In this document: piece after piece, positions 7,428 through 16,572 of the stretch
How the letters are laid out: each line of letters starts with the position of its first letter
How positions within the stretch are numbered: position 1 is the stretch's first letter
NCBI GenBank assembly: GCA_036337035.1
Contig: JAYZFC010000004.1
Span: 1-64,000 of the forward strand
Reading direction: 5' to 3'
From: TMED78 sp036337035
GTDB taxonomy: Bacteria > Pseudomonadota > Gammaproteobacteria > Steroidobacterales > Rariloculaceae
DNA length: 64,000 nucleotides
Notes under the pieces: model-generated
Told to the model about the DNA's origin: nothing
What the model saw: only the letters and a program-made list of their open reading frames with translations
The model's database searches: none
Program-made: the position numbers and the translations under genes

Positions 7428-8780
7428 TTATTTAGTCTTTATATGGTCTGCTATTAATATAGCTATTTCCATTGCCTGCTCATAATTGAGCCTTGGATCT
7501 ACTTGTGTCTTATAAGCTTTTGCTAAATCAATCTCAGTAAGGCCGCTAGCCCCACCAATACACTCAGTAACATTTTCTCCAGTTAGTTCTAGATGTATAC
7601 CGCCCAATATAGTTCCGAACTCTTCATGGACCGAGAAAGATGACTTAATTTCAGACAAAATATTATCAAATCTTCTTGTTTTATATCCATCCTTAGTAGA
7701 TTCTGTATTACCATGCATAGGGTCGCAAATCCATAAAACATTAGCCTTTGCTTTAATAACTGCTTTTAAAACTCTAGGTAAATGCTCATTTATATTTGAG
7801 GCGCCGAACCTTGTAATCAAGGCTAGCCTACCCATGTTATTTTTAGGGTTGAGTTTTTTGATGAGACCAATAAGCTGATCATCAGAGCAACTTACTCCAA
7901 TCTTAACCCCCATAGGATTAGCAATACCTCTATAATACTCAACATGCGCCCCCTCAAGATCAGCAGTTCTCATTCCAATCCATGGAAAATGAGTAGTGAG
8001 GTTGTACCAGGCATTCCTGTGTTCTAAGAAACGTGTTTGTGCAGACTCATATGGTAGATGTAGGCCCTCATGCGATGTATAAATTTCAGCTCTTTGAGTT
8101 AAAAGAGCGTTCCCTGTAATAGACTCAAAAAAGCTCATAGAATCTGATACAGACTCAACTAGCTTCTTGTATTGATTAGCCATTGGAGACTTGCTAACAA
8201 AATCTAGATCCCAATTTTCAGGATGATGCAGATCAGCAAAGCCGCCATCAATAAGTGACCGTACAAAGTTTAAAGTAATGGCAGAAGTATTATATCCTTT
8301 TAACATTAGATCAGGATCTGGAACCCTATCTTCTTCAGTAAAGGCTATTTTATTGATAATATCCCCTCTATAGCTTGGCAATGAAACACCATCTCTTACT
8401 TCTTCATCTGAACTCCGTGGTTTTGCATATTGGCCAGCTAAACGACCCACCCTAATCACAGGCTTTCTCAGCCCGGAAGAAAGAACTAGAGACATTTGAA
8501 GAAGAATCTTTAGCTTTTGAACAATATTATTTGAAGTACAATCAGAAAAGGTCTCTGCGCAATCACCACCTTGTAAAACAAAAGCTTTTCCTACCTGAGC
8601 CTGAGATAAATGTGATTTAAGTGACTCTATCTCCCAAGATGAAACAAGAGGAGGTAAATTTGATAGGCAAGACAAAACTTCATCCAAATGTTTCTTGTTT
8701 GGATAAGTAGCTTGCTGCTTCGCTTTATAGCTTCTCCAAGTATCTGGATTCCAGCTATTATTAAGATCTGATTTCTGCAT
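7428..8780 (-). CDS. Class II 3-deoxy-7-phosphoheptulonate (DAHP) synthase
   Basis: A 450-aa enzyme for the first step of the shikimate pathway (phosphoenolpyruvate plus erythrose 4-phosphate). It is of the plant-type class II family: it opens with WNPDTWRSYKAKQQ and carries FVLQGGDCAETF with the metal-binding Cys74. ICDPMHGNT, HLELTGENVTEC and QVDPRLNYEQA supply the other metal ligands expected for this family. Class II enzymes are unrelated in sequence to AroF/G/H of E. coli. The N-terminal extension used for allostery in some class II enzymes is short here. Two mutually exclusive hairpins lie 55-80 bp upstream of the start. Confidence 0.95.
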   Translation of the reverse strand: MQKSDLNNSWNPDTWRSYKAKQQATYPNKKHLDEVLSCLSNLPPLVSSWEIESLKSHLSQAQVGKAFVLQGGDCAETFSDCTSNNIVQKLKILLQMSLVLSSGLRKPVIRVGRLAGQYAKPRSSDEEVRDGVSLPSYRGDIINKIAFTEEDRVPDPDLMLKGYNTSAITLNFVRSLIDGGFADLHHPENWDLDFVSKSPMANQYKKLVESVSDSMSFFESITGNALLTQRAEIYTSHEGLHLPYESAQTRFLEHRNAWYNLTTHFPWIGMRTADLEGAHVEYYRGIANPMGVKIGVSCSDDQLIGLIKKLNPKNNMGRLALITRFGASNINEHLPRVLKAVIKAKANVLWICDPMHGNTESTKDGYKTRRFDNILSEIKSSFSVHEEFGTILGGIHLELTGENVTECIGGASGLTEIDLAKAYKTQVDPRLNYEQAMEIAILIADHIKTK

Positions 8781-8835
8781 AAATAAATATAAATTGTTTT
8801 CTTGTATTATATATATATTATAGCATTATCATAAT

Positions 8836-8860
8836 AAGAGCGATCTGAAGCTCTTCAGAT
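8836..8860 (-). promoter_or_regulatory. Two overlapping hairpins upstream of DAHP synthase
   Basis: On the minus strand ATCTGAA and TTCAGAT form a perfect 7-bp stem (8860-8843). AAGAGC from its 5' arm and loop can instead pair with GCTCTT (8855-8836), and the two stems cannot coexist. A T-run lies on the 5' side of the first stem, not the 3' side, so neither is a normal intrinsic terminator. The dyad could also be a protein binding site. The rest of the 178-bp gap is AT-rich and shows a TATAAT-like element near 8820. Confidence 0.35.
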
Positions 8861-8958
8861 AAAAAAATAACATTACCTATATTTATTTTTTAAAGCTTTT
8901 AAATCAGTTTCTTCAGAATACAACAACTAAGATTTCTAGCTATTTAACAATCATAAGG

Positions 8959-9450
8959 CTATTCTTGAACCCAAGATTCCATTGCTATAAAAGGAAGAGA
9001 ATCGGGAGTTAGCTCTGCTATTTCCATTCTAATGCCATTTTCATCATAAGTATTAGATAAAATTGCTTTACTATTTCCGCTCTTTCTTGCATCTTCTACT
9101 TCAACTCCTCGACTCCTCCAGAAGTTAATTGCTTGATCCATACTATCCACTTGTACGCCAAAGTGAGTAATTTCATTATTTTGATTTGCATTATTGGCCT
9201 GTATTTCTAGAAAAGTATTCTTACTCATTTGTAGGTACACTAGCCAGGTCTCGCCAGTCTCTCTCCTGCTTCTAAAAGCTTCTTTGAAGCCTATTATTTC
9301 TGTATAGTACTCAACTGCTTCATCGATATCGGGAACGCTTATCCCTATATGGTTAAGGCTAACTAAGCTTGAATTGTCTGACTGAGCTATTGTTAGCTGA
9401 ATGCCCAGCATGCAAATCATTCCTATTATAAAAAAATATAAATTTTTCAT
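8959..9450 (-). CDS. Exported VOC-superfamily (glyoxalase I-fold) protein
   Basis: A 163-aa protein with an N-terminal signal peptide (about 1-22, ending TIA) and one vicinal-oxygen-chelate domain of two beta-alpha-beta-beta-beta halves. The first begins LNHIGISVPDIDEAVEYY and the second NEITHFGVQVDSMDQAI. Potential metal ligands are His34 and the Glu in TFLEIQ, with a second His in THFGV and a Glu near the end in RMEIAE. Such residues occur in glyoxalase I, dioxygenases and resistance proteins alike, so the reaction cannot be named. Export is unusual for a glyoxalase I. It lies 23 bases after mazG and uses a TCATGGGAGATA leader like that of the beta-trefoil gene. Confidence 0.75.
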   Translation of the reverse strand: MKNLYFFIIGMICMLGIQLTIAQSDNSSLVSLNHIGISVPDIDEAVEYYTEIIGFKEAFRSRRETGETWLVYLQMSKNTFLEIQANNANQNNEITHFGVQVDSMDQAINFWRSRGVEVEDARKSGNSKAILSNTYDENGIRMEIAELTPDSLPFIAMESWVQE

Positions 9451-9473
9451 TTATTATCTCCCATGAATATTAA

Positions 9474-9881
9474 TTACTTATAGAGTTTCTTAGACTCACA
9501 CCAAAAAATATCAAGTTCTTCTCTACTAAATAGATCCCAGCTACCATCATTATCCATTACTCTTGACTCAACATACTTAAATCTTTTTTCAAATTTATCA
9601 TTCGTCATTGCAAGACAATCATCTGGATCAATATTCAAGTATATACAAAGATTGATTAAGCAGAAAAATACATCTCCTATCTCTGACTTAATATTAGATA
9701 CATCATTATCAGCTAATGATCTGTCTAGCTCTTCTAGCTCTTCTTTCAGTTTATCTTTAATTCCTGAGATATTACCCCAATCAAAACCAACTTTTTTTGC
9801 TTTTTGAGATAGGTTTAATCCCCTTTGAATAGGAGAAGAAGAGTTTGATGCAGTATCTAAAATGCTTATAGACTTATTCAT
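9474..9881 (-). CDS. mazG: Half-length MazG-type nucleoside triphosphate pyrophosphohydrolase
   Basis: A 135-aa all-helical protein. It matches the C-terminal half of MazG: KKVGFDWGN, then the metal-binding EELEEL and SEIGDVFF (EExxE and ExxD motifs), and closing DKFEKRFKYVESRV. Full-length MazG of E. coli has two such domains in about 263 aa, and in that enzyme the C-terminal one carries the activity. Here the N-terminal domain is absent, replaced by about 25 residues. It would hydrolyse non-canonical or excess NTPs to NMPs, acting as a dimer. It sits between fumC (11 bases) and the VOC gene, all on the minus strand. Confidence 0.87.
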   Translation of the reverse strand: MNKSISILDTASNSSSPIQRGLNLSQKAKKVGFDWGNISGIKDKLKEELEELDRSLADNDVSNIKSEIGDVFFCLINLCIYLNIDPDDCLAMTNDKFEKRFKYVESRVMDNDGSWDLFSREELDIFWCESKKLYK

Positions 9882-9892
9882 AAATTGATAAC

Positions 9893-11278
9893 TTAACCCT
9901 TTATTCCGCCTTTAGTAAGCTCTGAAGCATCAAGTAACTTTTCTAACTCCTTCTTTGATAAGCCTGAATCTTCTAACGCTACCTCTAAAATAGGCCTACC
10001 TTCAGCAAAAGCTTTTTTAGCTATTGCAGCGCTCTTATCATATCCAATTACAGGATTAAGAGCTGTCACTAAAATTGGATTTAAAGCTAAAGAATTCTCT
10101 ATATTAGTCACATTTATCAAAAAGTCCTTTATGGCAGCATCCGCAAGATTTCTAGAAGAGTTGGAGATAATTTCTATACTTTGCAAGAGATTATAAGCAA
10201 TCACTGGTAGCATAACATTTAACTGGAAATTTCCTGACTGACCAGCAACAGTAATGGTAGAATCATTTCCTATAACCTGTGCGGAAGCCATAGCTACAGA
10301 CTCTGGTATTACTGGATTAATTTTTCCAGGCATAATGCTGCTGCCAGGTTGAAGCGCTGGAAGAGTTATTTCAGATAATCCTGATAAAGGTCCGCTATTC
10401 ATCCATCTTAGGTCGTTTGAAATTTTCATGAGACTGACTGATAGAGTTTTTAAGTGTCCTGAAACTTCAACTGAAGTATCTTGACTACTTATACCTTCAA
10501 AATAGTTATCGGATACTGAAAAAGAATTACTTAATATATCATTGATTTTGTTAATAAATTCTTTTGAAAAGCTTGGTGAGGAATTAATGCCAGTTCCTAC
10601 TGCTGTTCCTCCAATTGGTAGCTGTTTTAAACGCTCTAGAGAGGAAGTAATTCGTGATTTTCCATGCTTAAGCTGCTGAGCCCATCCGGAAAGCTCCTGA
10701 TCAAACCTAATAGGCATTGCATCCATTAAATGAGTTCTACCAGTTTTAACTATTTTATCAGATTTTTTTGCTTTATCTTCAATTACTTGAATAAGATAAT
10801 TAAGGCTTGGAATTAAATTAGATTCAATTGCTATTGACGCACTTAAATTAATCGCCGAAGGAATAACATCATTACTGCTTTGGCCATAATTAACATGATC
10901 ATTAGCGTGGATATTAACTGAAACCATTGAGTTTGCGACATTAGCAACGACTTCATTCATGTTCATGTTTGTACTTGTTCCAGACCCTGTTTGAAAGATA
11001 TCTACAGGAAACTGATCTAAGAGATCTCCATTAAATATTTGTATAGCAGCTTTCTCAATAGCGGTTGCAACTTCTTGATTAATAAGGCCTTGCTTGCCAT
11101 TAACATATGCTGAAACCGACTTGATAAGAGCTAGTGCCCTTATAAACTCATTAGGCATGGTAAGACCACTAATTGGAAAATTATTTATTGCCCTCTGTGT
11201 CTGAGCTCCCCAAGAAGCGCCTACAGGAACATTAAGTTCACCCATACTATCCTTTTCAACTCTGAAATCTTTTGCCAT
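9893..11278 (-). CDS. fumC: Class II fumarate hydratase
   Basis: A 461-aa TCA-cycle enzyme converting fumarate and malate without an iron-sulfur cluster. The family signature GSSIMPGKIN is at 312-321. QTGSGTSTNMNMNE lies at 96-109, YGQSSND at 131-137 and GRTHLMDAMP at 180-189, with His183 the likely catalytic histidine. Length is close to the usual 460-467. It is divergent from purB (another aspartase/fumarase superfamily member) across 111 bp and heads a minus-strand run through mazG, the VOC gene and DAHP synthase. Confidence 0.97.
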   Translation of the reverse strand: MAKDFRVEKDSMGELNVPVGASWGAQTQRAINNFPISGLTMPNEFIRALALIKSVSAYVNGKQGLINQEVATAIEKAAIQIFNGDLLDQFPVDIFQTGSGTSTNMNMNEVVANVANSMVSVNIHANDHVNYGQSSNDVIPSAINLSASIAIESNLIPSLNYLIQVIEDKAKKSDKIVKTGRTHLMDAMPIRFDQELSGWAQQLKHGKSRITSSLERLKQLPIGGTAVGTGINSSPSFSKEFINKINDILSNSFSVSDNYFEGISSQDTSVEVSGHLKTLSVSLMKISNDLRWMNSGPLSGLSEITLPALQPGSSIMPGKINPVIPESVAMASAQVIGNDSTITVAGQSGNFQLNVMLPVIAYNLLQSIEIISNSSRNLADAAIKDFLINVTNIENSLALNPILVTALNPVIGYDKSAAIAKKAFAEGRPILEVALEDSGLSKKELEKLLDASELTKGGIKG

Positions 11279-11389
11279 AGCTACTCCAAAATAAAATTAT
11301 AACAAATTACAAATGATCCCGACACAAAGTATCTGAAAGTACATATTCATAGTTTTTGATGTCATAATATAAGAAAAGTTAACATACGG

Positions 11390-12787
11390 ATGCAGAATTT
11401 GGAATTACACAATTTAACAGCCCTATCCCCAATAGATGGAAGGTATTCACAAAAGTCTAATATTGTAGAGCTTCGTGACTATATGTCAGAGTTTGGGTTA
11501 ATAAAATATAGAGTTATTGTCGAGATTGCTTGGCTTAAGTTTCTATCTGAGCTAGAAGGGGTATCTCAATTAAAACCGTTTAATAAACAAATAAAACAGA
11601 GTCTAAATAAAGTAATAGAAAATTTCTCAGTAAATGATGCGCTAGAAGTTAAGAATATAGAGGCAGAAACAAATCATGATGTTAAAGCAATTGAGTACTT
11701 CCTGATTAAGAAATTATCTTCTATTGGTATAGAAGATAGGGATTTGCCGTTTATACATTTTGCATGTACATCCGAAGATATTAATAACCTATCTTATGCT
11801 CTAATGCTAAAAGAAGTTAGAGAAAATATTCTAGCTACATCATTTAATAATCTAATTCTTCAAATTAATAGTAGAGCTGAAAAATATTCTGATATAGCAA
11901 TGCTTTCAAGAACACATGGTCAGTCAGCCACACCAACAACAATAGGTAAAGAATTCTCAATCTACTCATATCGACTGCATAAACAATTAGATAAATTTAA
12001 TAACATACAGATTTATGGAAAAATGAATGGAGCTGTTGGTAACTATAATGCTCACAATATTGCATACCCAAGTATCAACTGGCCGGAGGTAACAAAAAAA
12101 TTTATAGAAAATTTTGGAATACTCCAAGCAACACATACTACACAAATTGAAGCTCATGATTGGATGGCAGAATATATGCAATCAATAATTAGATTCAATA
12201 ATGTCTCAATAGATCTTTGTCAAGATATGTGGAGCTATATAAGTCTAGGCTATTTTAAGTCTATGGTTAATAAGAAGGAAGTTGGCTCTTCTACAATGCC
12301 ACATAAAGTTAATCCAATTGATTTCGAAAATGCTGAAGGTAATTTTGGCTTATCTAATTCAAACTTAGTATTTCTATCTAATAAACTTCCTCAATCTAGA
12401 TGGCAAAGAGATCTAACCGACTCAACATGCTTAAGAAATCTAGCGGTAGGTATTAGTCATAGTCTTATAGCCGTTCAATCATGCTTGGTTGGGATTAATA
12501 AGTTGGAACCCAATACAGAACTAATAGCTTCTGACCTAGAAAACAACTATGAACTACTAGCTGAAGCCATACAAACAGTAATGAGAAAACATAATATACT
12601 TGGAGCATATGAGCAACTAAAGGAACTAACAAGAGGTAAAAAAGTTACTCAGACTGAAATAAGAAATTTTATTAATTCTATAGATGGCCTTCCATCAAAT
12701 GACAAGCAGATCCTCTCTTCTCTGAGCCCAAAGGACTACATTGGCTTGGCTGCGAAACTTGCTTGCTCAGTCAAGCTAGAAAAGTAA
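11390..12787 (+). CDS. purB: Adenylosuccinate lyase
   Basis: A 465-aa enzyme that releases fumarate from SAICAR and from adenylosuccinate in purine synthesis. It begins with ALSPIDGRYSQK, the purB signature of the E. coli type. Catalytic elements are SRTHGQ (173-178, His176) and the flexible loop SSTMPHKVNP at 300-309, followed by FENAEGN. Length is near that of the 456-aa E. coli enzyme. It is followed by mnmA after 28 bp; the two genes are also close neighbours in E. coli. Its product fumarate is the substrate of the divergent fumC. Confidence 0.97.
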   Translation: MQNLELHNLTALSPIDGRYSQKSNIVELRDYMSEFGLIKYRVIVEIAWLKFLSELEGVSQLKPFNKQIKQSLNKVIENFSVNDALEVKNIEAETNHDVKAIEYFLIKKLSSIGIEDRDLPFIHFACTSEDINNLSYALMLKEVRENILATSFNNLILQINSRAEKYSDIAMLSRTHGQSATPTTIGKEFSIYSYRLHKQLDKFNNIQIYGKMNGAVGNYNAHNIAYPSINWPEVTKKFIENFGILQATHTTQIEAHDWMAEYMQSIIRFNNVSIDLCQDMWSYISLGYFKSMVNKKEVGSSTMPHKVNPIDFENAEGNFGLSNSNLVFLSNKLPQSRWQRDLTDSTCLRNLAVGISHSLIAVQSCLVGINKLEPNTELIASDLENNYELLAEAIQTVMRKHNILGAYEQLKELTRGKKVTQTEIRNFINSIDGLPSNDKQILSSLSPKDYIGLAAKLACSVKLEK

Positions 12788-12815
12788 AAAATAAAACAAC
12801 CTATAGCTTATTATC

Positions 12816-13904
12816 ATGAATAATGACGACCTTATAATAGTTGCCCTATCTGGCGGTGTAGATTCTGCTGTTGCTGCCCTCATCCTGAAAGAAAAGGGGT
12901 ATAGAGTAGAAGCTTTACATATGACTAATTGGGAAGATGATGGATATTGTGAGTCTGCAAAAGACTATAAAGATGCAAAACAAATATGTAAGCATATCGG
13001 AATTGATCTACATAGAGTTAATTTCTCAAATAAATATAAAAAATCAGTATTTAAAGATTTTTTAAATGAATATGAAATGGGTAGAACTCCTAATCCAGAT
13101 ATTTTGTGTAATAGAAATATTAAATTTGGCGTTTTACAAGAATATATAAAAAGATTAGGTGGAAAATATTTGGCTACAGGGCATTATGCTAAAGCCTTAC
13201 TCAATAAAAACACAAGCTACCTATTAAAAGGAAAAGATACTAATAAAGATCAAAGTTACTTCCTTCATGCGGTTAGTTCTTGTGATCTAAAAAATGTAAT
13301 ATTTCCTCTTGGTGATAAACATAAAGAGGAAGTTAGAGCGCTAGCAGAAAATAATGGATTACATGTAGCTAAAAAAAAAGATAGCACAGGAATATGTTTT
13401 ATTGGAGAGCGGCCATTCGCAAAATTTCTACGAGATTATATAAAAGAAAATCCAGGATATATTAGAGATGAGCATGGAAATATTATAGGTGAGCATATAG
13501 GACTTCCTTATTACACAATTGGCCAAAGACAAGGTTTACGTATTGGTGGCAAATCTATGTATGATGAAAAACCTTGGTATGTAGCAGAAAAGCATACTAA
13601 AAGTAACTCAATCGTTGCTGTTCAGGGATCAGATAATCCATTATTATTTAAAAAGAAATTAGTCACTCTTCCTTCATGCCACTGGATAAATAATCCTCCT
13701 ATTGAGCTTAAAACAGGTAAATTTTTTAAATGCAAAGCTAAAATTCGTTACAGGCAAAATGATCAGGAGTGCCAGATAAAAGCCTTGAAAGACCATTCTA
13801 TTGAAGTAGAATTTGAATCCTCACAAAGAGCTATAACACCTGGGCAGTATATAGTTTTTTATAAGAATGAATATTGCTTAGGTGGTGCTATAATAGATAG
13901 ATAA
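12816..13904 (+). CDS. mnmA: tRNA-specific 2-thiouridylase MnmA
   Basis: A 362-aa ATP-dependent enzyme that puts sulfur on U34 of tRNA-Lys, -Glu and -Gln. The PP-loop SGGVDS is at 12-17. The catalytic cysteine pair is Cys98 in NPDILCNR and Cys194 in STGICFIGER (Cys102 and Cys199 in E. coli). DTNKDQSYFL and GQRQGLRIGG belong to the central tRNA-binding part, and the C-terminal domain is a beta-barrel. Length is typical. It lies between purB and acnA with gaps of 28 and 24 bp and probably belongs to one transcript. The sulfur-relay partners (tusA-E) are not in the window. Confidence 0.97.
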   Translation: MNNDDLIIVALSGGVDSAVAALILKEKGYRVEALHMTNWEDDGYCESAKDYKDAKQICKHIGIDLHRVNFSNKYKKSVFKDFLNEYEMGRTPNPDILCNRNIKFGVLQEYIKRLGGKYLATGHYAKALLNKNTSYLLKGKDTNKDQSYFLHAVSSCDLKNVIFPLGDKHKEEVRALAENNGLHVAKKKDSTGICFIGERPFAKFLRDYIKENPGYIRDEHGNIIGEHIGLPYYTIGQRQGLRIGGKSMYDEKPWYVAEKHTKSNSIVAVQGSDNPLLFKKKLVTLPSCHWINNPPIELKTGKFFKCKAKIRYRQNDQECQIKALKDHSIEVEFESSQRAITPGQYIVFYKNEYCLGGAIIDR

Positions 13905-13928
13905 ATTTATCTAGAAAAGGTTTAAATA

Positions 13929-16562
13929 ATGAAAAGTAGTTTTAATGCCCTCCAGAATCTAAAAATTAAGGAAAAAAGTTATAAGTACTACAAATTAGAA
14001 TCTATCGGTAATAGTAATACACAAAATCTTCCCTATTCATTAAAAATACTGCTTGAAAACTTATTAAGATTTGAAGATGGAAAAAATATCACAGCTGATG
14101 ATATACAATCTTTATCATCTTGGGATCCTAGTTCAACTCCAAATAATGAAATAGCATTTACACCTGCAAGAGTTATACTTCAAGATTTCACAGGAGTTCC
14201 AGCAGTAGTTGATTTAGCTGCTATGAGAGATGCAATGGTTAAATTAGGTGGAAATGCATCTTCAATAAATCCACTATCACCTGCTGAGCTTGTTATTGAT
14301 CATTCGGTACAAGTAGACAAATATGGAACAAAAAACTCCCTATCAGAAAATAATAAAATAGAATTTTCTCGTAATAAGGAGCGCTATTCTTTCTTAAAAT
14401 GGGGTCAGTCTGCTTTCAAAAACTTTAAAGTGGTGCCGCCAAATACTGGAATCGTGCATCAAGTTAACCTTGAGTATTTAAGTAGAGTAATTTTTTCAGT
14501 TGATACTAGCGACGGTATGCTTGCCTACCCTGATACTTTAGTAGGTACAGACTCACATACAACTATGGTTAATGGCTTAGGTGTGCTCGGTTGGGGAGTA
14601 GGCGGAATAGAAGCTGAAGCAGCTATGCTCGGTCAACCAGTAACAATGTTAGTCCCCCAAGTAATTGGTTTTAATCTAAAAGGTGAATTACCTGAAGGCG
14701 CAACTGCTACAGACCTAGTCCTGACAATAACACAGATGCTTAGGAATTATGGCGTGGTGGGTAAATTTGTTGAGTTTTTTGGTAATGGTCTTGATTCGCT
14801 CCCACTAGCAGATAGGGCAACTCTTGGAAACATGTCGCCAGAATTTGGAAGTACCTGTGCTGTATTTCCTATTGATAATGAAACTCTTAACTATTTAAAA
14901 TTATCAGGAAGAACTAGTGAGCAAGTTAATTTAGTAGAATACTATGCAAAGGAGCAAGGGTTATGGGGTGGCAATAACAATATAAAATTTACTGATATAT
15001 TAGAACTAGATCTAGAATCAGTAGTTCCAAGTATTGCTGGACCAAAGAGACCCCAAGATCGGATCTCTCTTAAAAATGCATCATCAGAAATACAAAAACA
15101 TTTAAATAACGATCCAGCAAAAGAAAATAGTGGTTTAAAAAATGGAGATGTTCTTATAGCTGCAATTACTAGCTGCACTAATACTTCAAATCCAGCCGTT
15201 ATGATTGCTGCAGGACTAGTTGCAAAAAAGGCACTTGCTAAGGGCTTAAAAACTAAACCTTGGGTAAAAACATCATTAGCACCTGGTTCAAAAGTTGTAA
15301 AAGATTATCTAGAGTCTGCTAATTTATTAGAAAACTTAAATCAACTTGGTTTTAATATTGTAGGTTACGGATGTACTACTTGTATCGGAAATTCAGGTCC
15401 ATTAAGCGAATCTATTGCACAAGATGTTAAGGAAAATGATATTACAGGATGCTCTGTAGTTTCTGGAAATAGAAATTTTGAAGGTAGAATTCATCCGCTT
15501 GTAAAAATGAATTTTCTTGCTTCACCACCACTTGTGGTTGCGTATGCTCTTGCAGGAAATATGACAATAGATCTTTATAGCAAGCCAATCGGCTTAGATA
15601 AAGAAGGAAATCCAGTTTATTTAAAAGATATATGGCCCTCTAATAAAGAAATTCAAGAATCAATCCGTAAGAATCTTAATTCTTCGATGTTTGCTTCAAG
15701 TTACAGCGAGGTATTTAAAGGTGAAGATAACTGGAATAACTTAGAAACCAGTACTGGTGAAAATTATAACTGGGATGCAAGTTCAACATATGTGAAAAAT
15801 CCTCCATATTTTGAAAATATTAGCATGAAAATACACCCTAAAGACGACATCAAAAAAGCAAGAGCTCTGTTATTTCTTGGCGATTCAATTACTACAGATC
15901 ATATTTCTCCTGCTGGATCAATAGCAGTAGATAGCCCTGCATCTTCATATTTAAAAGAAAAAGGGGTTGATGTAAAAGACTTTAACTCGTATGGCTCCAG
16001 AAGAGGTAATCATGAGGTAATGATGAGAGGGACCTTTGCTAACATAAGGCTAAGAAACGAGCTTGCACCTGGTACAGAAGGTAGCTGGACAACATATTTT
16101 CCAAATAATAAAAAAATGACTATATTTGATGCTGCAACTCTCTATAAAAATGATAAAACACCATTGATTGTAATAGCTGGCAAAGAATATGGATCTGGTT
16201 CTTCTAGAGATTGGGCTGCAAAAGGAACAATGCTTCTAGGAATTCAAGCTGTAATAGTTGAAAGCTTTGAAAGAATACATCGATCTAATTTAATAGGTAT
16301 GGGTGTGTTGCCTTTACAATTCCTTGCCGGCCAATCAGCTAAATCACTTAATATAACTGGTAAAGAGAAATTTGATATATTAGATATAAATCAGGGAAGA
16401 AGCAACACAGCAAAAGTTATTGCAAGTAATGATAATGGTAAAGAAATTGAATTTGAAGCTAAAATTAGGATAGACACCCCTAAAGAACAAGAATATTACA
16501 TTAATGGTGGAATTCTTCATTATGTGCTAAGACAATTAGCAATGAATAATAAAGCCTCATAA
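13929..16562 (+). CDS. acnA: Aconitate hydratase A
   Basis: An 877-aa TCA-cycle enzyme that isomerises citrate to isocitrate with a [4Fe-4S] cluster. The cluster ligands are Cys416 (TSCTNTSNP) and Cys482 and Cys485 (GCTTCIGNSG). VGTDSHTTMVNGLG and the swivel-domain SSRDWAAKG with GSRRGNHEVMMRG are also present. Size and motifs are those of the AcnA/IRP branch, not AcnB. The ATG at 13929 follows AAAAGG by eight bases. It converges on holB with ten bases between stops. Like other AcnA/IRP1 proteins it could have an RNA-binding second role, which the sequence cannot show. Confidence 0.97.
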   Translation: MKSSFNALQNLKIKEKSYKYYKLESIGNSNTQNLPYSLKILLENLLRFEDGKNITADDIQSLSSWDPSSTPNNEIAFTPARVILQDFTGVPAVVDLAAMRDAMVKLGGNASSINPLSPAELVIDHSVQVDKYGTKNSLSENNKIEFSRNKERYSFLKWGQSAFKNFKVVPPNTGIVHQVNLEYLSRVIFSVDTSDGMLAYPDTLVGTDSHTTMVNGLGVLGWGVGGIEAEAAMLGQPVTMLVPQVIGFNLKGELPEGATATDLVLTITQMLRNYGVVGKFVEFFGNGLDSLPLADRATLGNMSPEFGSTCAVFPIDNETLNYLKLSGRTSEQVNLVEYYAKEQGLWGGNNNIKFTDILELDLESVVPSIAGPKRPQDRISLKNASSEIQKHLNNDPAKENSGLKNGDVLIAAITSCTNTSNPAVMIAAGLVAKKALAKGLKTKPWVKTSLAPGSKVVKDYLESANLLENLNQLGFNIVGYGCTTCIGNSGPLSESIAQDVKENDITGCSVVSGNRNFEGRIHPLVKMNFLASPPLVVAYALAGNMTIDLYSKPIGLDKEGNPVYLKDIWPSNKEIQESIRKNLNSSMFASSYSEVFKGEDNWNNLETSTGENYNWDASSTYVKNPPYFENISMKIHPKDDIKKARALLFLGDSITTDHISPAGSIAVDSPASSYLKEKGVDVKDFNSYGSRRGNHEVMMRGTFANIRLRNELAPGTEGSWTTYFPNNKKMTIFDAATLYKNDKTPLIVIAGKEYGSGSSRDWAAKGTMLLGIQAVIVESFERIHRSNLIGMGVLPLQFLAGQSAKSLNITGKEKFDILDINQGRSNTAKVIASNDNGKEIEFEAKIRIDTPKEQEYYINGGILHYVLRQLAMNNKAS

Positions 16563-16572
16563 ATAAAAGTAA

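Noticed and set aside
8843..8860. Intrinsic terminator of the VOC gene
   Set aside because: The T-run is on the 5' side of the stem in the direction of transcription.
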